NCBI GenBank assembly: GCA_050253535.1
Contig: JBFWIW010000027.1
Location: forward strand, 1-36,731
DNA: 36,731 nt
Reading direction: 5' to 3'
Source of the DNA: JBFWIW01 sp050253535
GTDB taxonomy: Bacteria; Bacillota; Clostridia; Oscillospirales; Oscillospiraceae
In this document: in pieces, positions 17,904 to 24,847 of the stretch
How positions within the stretch are numbered: position 1 is the stretch's first letter
How the letters are laid out: every line of letters starts with the position of its first letter
Notes under the pieces: generated by a model
What the model was told of the DNA's origin: nothing
The model's input: the letters and a program-made list of their open reading frames with translations, nothing else
Databases searched by the model: none
Program-made: the position numbers and the translations under genes

Positions 17904-18710
17904 ATGACCAGCGGATATCAGTCCGACGACGGGGTAATAAGCGCTAAGATAGCGAGCAGCATAATAACGGCAAACCAGGTATCAAAGACTTATAAGACCA
18001 AAAAGGCGGAGATCACCGCCCTGGACAGGTGCAGCATCGAGGTGCTGGAAAACGAATTCGTCTGCATCGTCGGCGCGTCGGGCTGCGGCAAATCCACGCT
18101 TCTGCGCATGCTGGCCGGGCTTGACTTCCCTTCGTCGGGGGAGATAATCGTAAAGGATAAGGTGAGCCTCGGCCCCGGAACCGACAAGGGTATGGTTTTC
18201 CAGACATACACACTTTTCCCATGGCTCACCGTTGAGGAAAATATTCGGTATGGCCTCAAGATAAAGAAGCTGCCGAAAGCGGAGCAGGACGAGATAACGG
18301 ACCGCTATCTGGGGATCGTCGGCCTTAAAAGGTTCAGAAAAGCATTCCCAAAGCAGCTCTCAGGCGGCATGAAGCAAAGGGTTGCCATAGCCAGAGCGCT
18401 TGCGAACAAACCCGAGATACTCCTGATGGATGAGCCGTTCGGCGCGCTTGACCCGATAACCAAAGATCAGATGCAGCTCTTTATACGCCAGATATGGCAG
18501 AAGGAAAAACCCACGATCGCTTTTGTCACGCACGATATCAGCGAAGCGGTTTTTCTGGCCACAAAGATATATGTGATGTCCGCAAGGCCGGGCAGGGTCC
18601 GGGAGCTTATACCGGTTTACCTGCCCTACAACAGGACGCTGGACCTCAAAAACACGCCGGAGTTTATTGCGCTAAAGGTCCGGATAGACGGACTGCTCCA
18701 CGGAGAATAG
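17904..18710 (+). CDS. ABC transporter ATP-binding protein, NitT/TauT type, second copy
   Basis: This 268-residue ATPase has Walker A GASGCGKST, a Q-loop MVFQTYTLFPW, signature LSGGMKQR, Walker B LLMDEPFGALD and switch histidine FVTHDISEAV. It is clearly related to the ATPase at 7862, but no permease or binding protein gene adjoins it. It may be a second ATPase for the transporter at 5955-8665, forming a heterodimer, or serve a permease elsewhere. I prefer ATG 17904 to GTG 17895, because GGGAGG at 17887-17892 is about eleven bases from the former and only two from the latter. The two P-II genes directly upstream suggest nitrogen-status control of transport, as known for cyanobacterial nitrate ABC importers; that is an analogy. 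Confidence 0.92.
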   Translation: MTSGYQSDDGVISAKIASSIITANQVSKTYKTKKAEITALDRCSIEVLENEFVCIVGASGCGKSTLLRMLAGLDFPSSGEIIVKDKVSLGPGTDKGMVFQTYTLFPWLTVEENIRYGLKIKKLPKAEQDEITDRYLGIVGLKRFRKAFPKQLSGGMKQRVAIARALANKPEILLMDEPFGALDPITKDQMQLFIRQIWQKEKPTIAFVTHDISEAVFLATKIYVMSARPGRVRELIPVYLPYNRTLDLKNTPEFIALKVRIDGLLHGE

Positions 18711-18762
18711 AAGCGAGGGGGCGGACGCCCGGCAGGTATTATTGTGAAAGGATAAGAGGCTT

Positions 18763-19968
18763 ATGATACTCAGTAAAGAGCAGCAGGAGATGCTGGAAGG
18801 CAAAAACGGCGTGGGCGCGGCATACGCCATGAAGATTCAGACGGCCATTGGCGAAGCCTTCGGGGCGGAGCGGATGGTGCCGATAACACGGGCGCATGTA
18901 GCGCTCAGCAATCAGGACGCGGACCTCTGGTTTGCGGAAAAGCTCCTCGCGGGAGGCGCAAAATGCAAAATCCCGCCCACCGTCAATCCGGGGTTCTGTC
19001 TGTCCTATTTCAGCAAAAAGGGTATGGTCGGCGACGCGGACGCCGAAATGATGGGGCGCACCCATAACGCGTACAAGGCGCTCGGTGCCATACTCAGCTA
19101 TAACTGCACGCCCTATCTGGACACCAACGTGCCGCTGTTCGGAGAGATCGTGGCCTTCTCGGAGTCCAGCGCCACGCCTTTTATAAATTCAGTCTGGGGC
19201 GCAAGAAGCAACAGGGAGGGTGCGAACAGCGCCCTGTGCGCCGCAATAACCGGCTGCGTGCCCGAATACGGCCTTCTGCTTGATGAGAACAGAAAGGGCA
19301 ATATCCTTGTCCGCGTGGAGACGGAGATGCGGTCGGATTTCGACTATCAGCTTCTGGGCTATATGGGCAGAAAGATAGGCGACGGCATACCGGTTTTCAC
19401 CGGACTTCCGAAGAACATCAACAAGGAGTCGCTCATGAATCTGGGGGCGCAGCTCAACACCTCCGGTGCCTACGGTATGTATCACATAGCGGGCTTCACG
19501 CCGGAGGCCGGAACCATTGAGGAGGCCTTCGGCGGCAAAAAGCCGGAGCGCGAGGTGATTATAACCCGCAGTGATCTGGACGCTATCCTTAAGGAGATAT
19601 CCGAAGAGGGCGGCAGAAAAATAGATTTCGCCATGTTCGGCTGCCCGCATTTCACCTTTAATCAGGTGAGGCACATAGCCGAAAGGCTTAAAGGGCAAAC
19701 CCTCCGCGTGCCGATGTGGATACTCACATCCAGCCACACACTGGAGATGGCCAGGCGGACGGGACTTTACGAGACTGTCAGCGAGGCCGGCGGAGAGATC
19801 GTTGCGGACACATGTCCGGATCAGCCGTGCTGGCACCACCTCAGGGACAAGTACGGGGTCACCGACTCGCCGAAATGCGCCTACTATCCGAAGCGCCGCG
19901 GCATCCATTTCGTCATAAGGGATCTCGACAAATGTATTGACGCGGCACTTGCCGGGGAGGTAAAGTGA
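18763..19968 (+). CDS. Aconitase X, large (catalytic) subunit, DUF521 family
   Basis: Aconitase X enzymes are [Fe-S] dehydratases. Characterised bacterial members dehydrate cis-3-hydroxy-L-proline, and archaeal ones dehydrate phosphomevalonate. This 401-residue protein shows the family landmarks: ITRAHVALSNQDADLWF, AAITGCVPEYG, GCPHFTFNQV with a likely cluster cysteine, DTCPDQPCWH and DSPKCAYYPKR. The separate small subunit follows one base after the stop, the usual bacterial two-gene form. No proline racemase or pyrroline reductase is nearby to support the hydroxyproline role, and the context is imidazole and 2-oxoacid chemistry. The substrate may therefore be a different hydroxy acid. The family call is firm; the reaction is open. 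Confidence 0.92.
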   Translation: MILSKEQQEMLEGKNGVGAAYAMKIQTAIGEAFGAERMVPITRAHVALSNQDADLWFAEKLLAGGAKCKIPPTVNPGFCLSYFSKKGMVGDADAEMMGRTHNAYKALGAILSYNCTPYLDTNVPLFGEIVAFSESSATPFINSVWGARSNREGANSALCAAITGCVPEYGLLLDENRKGNILVRVETEMRSDFDYQLLGYMGRKIGDGIPVFTGLPKNINKESLMNLGAQLNTSGAYGMYHIAGFTPEAGTIEEAFGGKKPEREVIITRSDLDAILKEISEEGGRKIDFAMFGCPHFTFNQVRHIAERLKGQTLRVPMWILTSSHTLEMARRTGLYETVSEAGGEIVADTCPDQPCWHHLRDKYGVTDSPKCAYYPKRRGIHFVIRDLDKCIDAALAGEVK

Positions 19969-19969
19969 G

Positions 19970-20377
19970 ATGAGTAAAAAGTACAGCTGCCACAAAATCT
20001 CGGAGGGTATGGCGGAGGGCGAGGCAATCGTCTCGAAGGACACCATAATGTTCTATCTTATTAACCCGGAGACGGGCACGATGATAGAGCCCGCGCACGC
20101 GCTTGAGGGGAAATCCATCGCCGGAAAAATTCTTATCTTTCCCGGCGGAAAGGGCAGCTCGGTTGTTCAGGCGGACGGCCTGTACCAGCTGAATTCAAGA
20201 GGTAACGCGCCGCGGGGGATGATAATTCAGTATCCGGAGACGGTGCTGGTATCGAGCGCCATTATCATGGATATCCCGCTGGTCGACCGTGTGGACCCGG
20301 AATTTTACGCTGTCGTAAAAGATGGGGATACCGTCAGAATCGATGCCGACGGAGGAATTATCGAAATACTTGATTGA
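19970..20377 (+). CDS. Aconitase X, small subunit, DUF126 family
   Basis: This is the swivel-domain partner that completes the aconitase X active site. The 135-residue protein has the family pattern ALEGKSIAGKILIFPGGKGS with a conserved GKGSSVVQ segment, where a serine is expected to be catalytic, followed by NAPRGMI and a YPETVLVSSAI strand. The ATG lies one base after the large-subunit stop with GAGG at 19957-19960, which suggests coupled translation and a 1:1 complex. Length is normal. Confidence 0.92.
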   Translation: MSKKYSCHKISEGMAEGEAIVSKDTIMFYLINPETGTMIEPAHALEGKSIAGKILIFPGGKGSSVVQADGLYQLNSRGNAPRGMIIQYPETVLVSSAIIMDIPLVDRVDPEFYAVVKDGDTVRIDADGGIIEILD

Positions 20378-20393
20378 AAGTTGAATTTTGTAT

Positions 20394-21653
20394 ATGAATA
20401 TATGTTTTGACCGCGCCAGACGAAATTTAGACGCGCTTTCCGCAATCGGAAAAAATGAGTCGGGCGGCATGGACAGAGAGGTCGGGAGCAGCGAGGACGA
20501 GGCGGCGCGCCGCTGGCTTATAGACTACTGGACCGGCATGGGGCTTCCTGTGAAGATAGACGCCATCGGAAATATGCGGGCGACCTATAAGGGGACGGCC
20601 GGCTTCCCGCCCATTGCGGTGGGTTCGCACCACGACGCCGTTTCGAACGGCGGAATGTACGACGGTGCTCTGGGCGTGCTGCTCGCCACAGAGATTGTGG
20701 AAACGATGCGGGAAAACGGCATCAGGCCGCGGCACGATATCACGATTACCTCGTTTACGGGTGAAGAACCGAATCCCTATCAGGTCTCCACGCTCGGAAG
20801 CAAAGTCGCAGTCGGACGTCTGAAGAGCGCAGACCTGGAGACGCTTACGAATTCAAAAACCGGAGAGCCGTTGGGGGAGTACATCAGCCGGGTCGGCGGA
20901 GATATAGGAAAAGCCGATGAGGCGCTCCTTTCCCCGGGAGAGATCGGGGCCTTTCTGGAATGCCACATCGAACAGGGGCGGCGGCTTTTCGACCGGGGCC
21001 TTCCGCTTGCGGCCGTGAGTTCCATCATAGGCATATACAGGGAATATATAACGGTTACCGGAATGCCCAACCACGGGGGCACCACGATGATGAAGGACAG
21101 ACGGGACGCGCTTTTGGCGGCGTCTGAGCTGAATCTGGCATTTGAGAGATTTATCGCGGAGACTGGGCTGGACGAAGTGGTTGGAACAGTCGGTTCGCTG
21201 AATGTTCTGCCGAACTCAGTCAATATAATTCCGGGGGCAGTCGAGCTGGTCCTGGAGATCCGGGCAATGGATGCCTCGGTAAAGGACGAAATCGTAAGAA
21301 AGCTTGACGGCGCCTGTTCCGACATAGAAAGGCGCAGGGGCGTGCAAATTGAACGGCAAGTCAACCTGGACCAGCTGGGTGTGAACCTGGACTCTGACGT
21401 CATAGACGCGGTAAAGCGCGCCATAACCGATATGGGCGAGGCGTGCCCCGTTCTTCTGAGCATGGCGGGACACGACGCGGCGAACATGCAGCGTGTGACA
21501 AAGTCCGGAATGCTTTTTGTACAGAGCGTAAACGGCGAGAGCCATTGCCCGAATGAATTTACAGGCGATAAGGAAATCGAAAAAGCGGGAAACGCGCTTT
21601 TGGGCGCGGTCATGATTTTGGACGGGGTGCTTGACGGTGAAAAGACTATATAA
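20394..21653 (+). CDS. M20-family metal-dependent amidase/carbamoylase (AllC/HyuC-like)
   Basis: It belongs to the allantoate amidohydrolase / N-carbamoyl-L-amino-acid hydrolase group, which uses two metals to cut a carbamoyl or amide group from an amino acid. In the 419-residue protein the metal ligands are visible as SHHDAV (H80 region), GGMYDG (D90), FTGEEPNP (E124/125), ECHIEQG and MAGHDAAN. A dimerisation domain begins near GMPNHGGTTMM. The start is uncertain: ATG 20394 gives MNICFD, while TTG 20388 adds two residues and is better spaced from a weak GAAAG. Beside HutI and HutU it could hydrolyse an N-formyl- or N-carbamoyl-glutamate product in place of HutG. That role is inferred from the neighbours. 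Its 3' end overlaps the next gene by 17 bases. Confidence 0.87.
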   Translation: MNICFDRARRNLDALSAIGKNESGGMDREVGSSEDEAARRWLIDYWTGMGLPVKIDAIGNMRATYKGTAGFPPIAVGSHHDAVSNGGMYDGALGVLLATEIVETMRENGIRPRHDITITSFTGEEPNPYQVSTLGSKVAVGRLKSADLETLTNSKTGEPLGEYISRVGGDIGKADEALLSPGEIGAFLECHIEQGRRLFDRGLPLAAVSSIIGIYREYITVTGMPNHGGTTMMKDRRDALLAASELNLAFERFIAETGLDEVVGTVGSLNVLPNSVNIIPGAVELVLEIRAMDASVKDEIVRKLDGACSDIERRRGVQIERQVNLDQLGVNLDSDVIDAVKRAITDMGEACPVLLSMAGHDAANMQRVTKSGMLFVQSVNGESHCPNEFTGDKEIEKAGNALLGAVMILDGVLDGEKTI

Positions 21654-22968
21654 ACCCGAATATCTCTATAATGATGGTGATTTTCTAAAAAACGCCGCCG
21701 TTTTGACAGAGGACGGGGTTATCCTTGAAACCGGCGACGCGGAAAATCTCGCCGCCGTATATCCTGAAGCGGAGATTTTGAACTGGGACGGTCTTGTGAT
21801 GCTGCCGGGAACGGTGAACGTTCACAATCACTGCTTTCAGAGCATTCTTCGCGGCCTGTCCTGCGATAAACCTTTTCTTGAATGGCGGGATAACGCGCTT
21901 TACAGGTTTTCGCCCCGGTTCGGGAAAAAAGAAATATACGGCGCGGCACGATTCGCCTTTGCCGAGATGATGAAATACGGTGTAACCACGGTCTGCGATT
22001 TCTTTTATCTCCACGGTTTCGGCGCCGAGAGCGACGAGATGATCGTAAAGGCCGCCGCCGACGTTGGAATCAGGCTTGTCCTTGCAAGGACCATGTACGA
22101 CTGGTGCGGCGCGCCGCCGTGCTATGTCGAAACGGTCGACGAGGCCGTCAAAAACACAAAGCTTCTCGCGGAGCGTTACGGCAGCGGAGACATGGTCACC
22201 GTACTGCCCGCGCCGCACAGCCTGCACGCCGCCTCAGTTGAGATGGTGAAAGCAGGGCATGCCCTTGCTAAAGAGCTTGGCGTATGTTTTCACATCCATG
22301 TGGCGGAGGAGCCGTTCGAGGTGGAGCAGGTCAAGGCCGAACACGGCGGGCTCACACCGATTGAGCTTTTGGATAAAATCGGCGTTGTGGACGACTCGAT
22401 GGTCATCATACACGGCGTGTGGCTCAAAAAGAGCGAAATAGACAGGCTTGGCGAAGCCGGGGGAAAGCTCGCCTATTGCCCGTCCTCAAATATGTTCCTC
22501 GCGGACGGGATAACGGACATTCCCCGGATGATGAAAAAGGGCGTTCTCATAGGCCTTGGCAGCGACGGCGCGTGCAGCAACAACCGTATCAGCGTTTTTG
22601 AGGAGATGCGCATGGTCGCGATCCTCCAGAAAGCCGCGACCTGCGACGCCATGTGCGTGAATTACAGGCAGGCTTTCGACATGGGAACAAAAAACGGGGG
22701 ACAGCTCCTCGGGCTGCCCGTCGGTGAGATTAAAAAAGGCATGAAAGCGGACTTCGTGGGAATCGACGCTTCGGATATGTCTATGCAGCCGATATCCGTA
22801 TCGGGGGAACAAATTCTGCCCAACATTGTCTATTCCATGCAGCCGCAGGCAATAAAAAAGGTCGTAGTGGACGACAGGATGACCGTCGACGGGGGCAGGC
22901 TGGTATCTGTCCCGCAAGAAGTGATCGTCAGGGACGTCGGGGAAATTCTGAAGACTATCGGCGCTTAG
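21637..22968 (+). CDS. Amidohydrolase of the SsnA/TrzA/HutF deaminase group
   Basis: This metal-dependent hydrolase of 443 residues probably deaminates a cyclic or amidine nitrogen. The metal-binding pattern is complete: NVHNHCFQ (H63, H65), FHIHVAEE, VIIHGVW and GLGSDGACSNN. The segment FQSILRG, FLEWRDNALYRF and EMMKYGVTTVCDFFYLHG recalls formimidoylglutamate deiminase (HutF), whereas GSDGACSNNRISVFEEMR is closer to TrzA and S-adenosylhomocysteine/MTA deaminases. Given HutU and HutI next door, a HutF-like role on formiminoglutamate is attractive but unproven. I chose GTG 21637, nine bases after GACGGGG; TTG 21631 is possible. It overlaps the M20 gene by 17 bases, so the two are probably made together. 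Confidence 0.85.
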   Translation: MKRLYKPEYLYNDGDFLKNAAVLTEDGVILETGDAENLAAVYPEAEILNWDGLVMLPGTVNVHNHCFQSILRGLSCDKPFLEWRDNALYRFSPRFGKKEIYGAARFAFAEMMKYGVTTVCDFFYLHGFGAESDEMIVKAAADVGIRLVLARTMYDWCGAPPCYVETVDEAVKNTKLLAERYGSGDMVTVLPAPHSLHAASVEMVKAGHALAKELGVCFHIHVAEEPFEVEQVKAEHGGLTPIELLDKIGVVDDSMVIIHGVWLKKSEIDRLGEAGGKLAYCPSSNMFLADGITDIPRMMKKGVLIGLGSDGACSNNRISVFEEMRMVAILQKAATCDAMCVNYRQAFDMGTKNGGQLLGLPVGEIKKGMKADFVGIDASDMSMQPISVSGEQILPNIVYSMQPQAIKKVVVDDRMTVDGGRLVSVPQEVIVRDVGEILKTIGA

Positions 22969-22987
22969 TTAAAGAGTAGGAGGCACT

Positions 22988-24232
22988 ATGAAAAAGCTTG
23001 TCATTGCTGATTTGAGCCAGATAGCGACACCTGTGGGGTCTTCCGCCGCGAAGGGCGCGGATATGAACCGGCTGAAAGTTTTGGGAGGCGGCGCCATATA
23101 TGCTGAAGACGGCGTTATACGCCTTGTCGGGACAACCGATGAGGTGATGCGCGCCGCCGGAGATGACGCCGAGATCGTGGACGGCACCGGCAAATGCGCG
23201 GTCCCCGGCTTCGTCGACTCACATACCCACTTTATCTTCGGCGGCTACAGGCCCGGAGAATTTATCTCCCGACTGGAGGGAAAACAGTATCTGGAGATAC
23301 TCAAAGAGGGCGGGGGCATACAGAGCACCGTAAAGGCCACGCGTGACACCGCGTTTGAAACACTCTGCCGCCTCGGTGAGCAGAGGCTCAGATCCATGCT
23401 GGAGCAGGGCGTCACAACGGTTGAGGGGAAAAGCGGCTACGGCCTGGATCTCGAGTGTGAGCTGAGGCAGCTTCGGGTGATGAAGACCCTCAGTGAGTAC
23501 ATGCCCGTAGACGTGGTGTCCACTTATCTGGGCGGTCACGCCGTGCCGAAGGAATACAAGGACGATCCCGACGCGTATGTCGCGTTCATGGAAGAGAAGG
23601 TAATGCCGGCTATAGCGGCGGAAAAGCTTGCCGGGTTCTGCGACGTGTTCTGCGAGGACGGCGTTTTTTCGATCGAACAGTCCAAACGAATATTGCTCGC
23701 CGGTAAAAAGTACGGTATGAGGCCTAAAATCCACGCCGACGAGATTGTGTCGCTGGGCGGCGGGGAGCTTGCGGCGGAAGTCGGCGCCTGCTCGGCGGAT
23801 CACCTGCTGATGGTTTCGCAGACGGGGATTGAAAAGCTTGCGGAGAGCGATACCGTCGCGGTTCTTCTGCCCGGAACGGCATTCTGCATGCGGAAGGCCT
23901 ATGCCCCGGCCAGAAAAATGATAGACAGCGGCTGTGCCGTGGCGCTTGCGAGCGACTTTAACCCCGGCAGCTGCTTTGCAAGCTGGATACCGCTTCTTTT
24001 CTCGCTCTCGTCGATTTACATGGGCATGACCCCGGAGGAAGCGCTTACCGCCCTGACCTTAAACGGCGCGGCGGCGCTCGGCATGGCCGGAGACAGAGGC
24101 AGCATCGAACCGGGCAAAAAAGCGGACATCAATCTGCTGAGATTCCCGGATTACCGTTTCCTGGTCTACCACACCTGCGCGAATATTGTAGACACTGTGA
24201 TAAAGGACGGAGAGATAGTCCATGCAGTCTGA
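22988..24232 (+). CDS. hutI: Imidazolonepropionase
   Basis: It hydrolyses 4-imidazolone-5-propanoate to N-formimino-L-glutamate, the third step of histidine breakdown. The 414-residue protein has the amidohydrolase metal motif DSHTHFIFGG (H79, H81), then the HutI-typical R-x-x-E-G-K-x-Y-x-E-I-L-K-E-G-G-G-I segment beginning at about residue 94. Further along are KSGYGLDLECELRQLRV, KIHADEIVSLGG and a SDFNPGS metal site. Length matches the family. The ribosome binding site is GTAGGAGG just before ATG 22988. It overlaps hutD by 11 bases and is followed by hutU. In this operon it would take the product of HutU. A purine-route imidazolonase is a less likely alternative. Confidence 0.93.
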   Translation: MKKLVIADLSQIATPVGSSAAKGADMNRLKVLGGGAIYAEDGVIRLVGTTDEVMRAAGDDAEIVDGTGKCAVPGFVDSHTHFIFGGYRPGEFISRLEGKQYLEILKEGGGIQSTVKATRDTAFETLCRLGEQRLRSMLEQGVTTVEGKSGYGLDLECELRQLRVMKTLSEYMPVDVVSTYLGGHAVPKEYKDDPDAYVAFMEEKVMPAIAAEKLAGFCDVFCEDGVFSIEQSKRILLAGKKYGMRPKIHADEIVSLGGGELAAEVGACSADHLLMVSQTGIEKLAESDTVAVLLPGTAFCMRKAYAPARKMIDSGCAVALASDFNPGSCFASWIPLLFSLSSIYMGMTPEEALTALTLNGAAALGMAGDRGSIEPGKKADINLLRFPDYRFLVYHTCANIVDTVIKDGEIVHAV

Positions 24233-24830
24233 GATAATAAGGAAAACCGAGTATAAGACCGCCGTATGGGCCGGGGGCACGACGGAGGAGATTTACATCT
24301 ATCCGCCTCAGAGCAGCTATAAGGAGAGAAATTTCGCTTTTCGCCTCAGCAGCGCCACGGTGAGCGGTGAGGCGTCCGTGTTTACCGCCCTTCCCGGCGT
24401 CAGCCGCACCTTGCTTCTTCTGGACGGGAGCGTTCGGCTTTTTCACAGCGGAGCGCATACGGCGGAGCTTTTACCGGGCATGCAGGACACGTTTTCGGGC
24501 GGATGTGAGACACTGAGCCGCGGAACGGGGCGCGACCTGAACCTTATGACAATGGGCGGCGCGGCGGGACGCATGGCCTGTCAGACGCTCCTGCCGAAAA
24601 GCGGGACGGAGCTCTGCTGCAGCGCGCGGGCGGAGACAGACGGATTTCTTATACTGTACGTGCTTGGTCAGCTTGCGCTTTCCGAGGGCGGTCAAACACT
24701 GTTCCTTGGCGCGGGAGACAGCGCGGTCTTCGCATGGGAGGCCGGAGAAAAGGGGCGCAGAATAACCGTGCGGAACGCTCAGGATGTCAAAATATCTTTC
24801 GCCGCGGCGGAAGTGTGGCTTAGTAAATAA
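24222..24830 (+). CDS. hutD: HutD/Ves-family protein
   Basis: HutD proteins are small cupin-like proteins found in histidine-utilisation operons. In pseudomonads HutD is thought to limit hut expression, possibly by binding the inducer, and no enzymatic reaction is established. This 202-residue protein has the family features AVWAGGTTEEIYIYPP near the N-terminus, FAFRLSSATVSGEASVFTAL, and PGVSRTLLLLDGSVRL. It overlaps hutI by 11 bases and ends 17 bases before hutU, so its place among the hut genes supports the call. Its presence hints that intermediate levels are controlled in this pathway. Confidence 0.85.
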   Translation: MQSEIIRKTEYKTAVWAGGTTEEIYIYPPQSSYKERNFAFRLSSATVSGEASVFTALPGVSRTLLLLDGSVRLFHSGAHTAELLPGMQDTFSGGCETLSRGTGRDLNLMTMGGAAGRMACQTLLPKSGTELCCSARAETDGFLILYVLGQLALSEGGQTLFLGAGDSAVFAWEAGEKGRRITVRNAQDVKISFAAAEVWLSK

Positions 24831-24847
24831 AATTCCGGAGGTGTGAA

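Noticed and set aside
18763..20377. Confident assignment as cis-3-hydroxyproline dehydratase
   Set aside because: The family fits, but no other hydroxyproline genes are nearby, so the substrate is left open.
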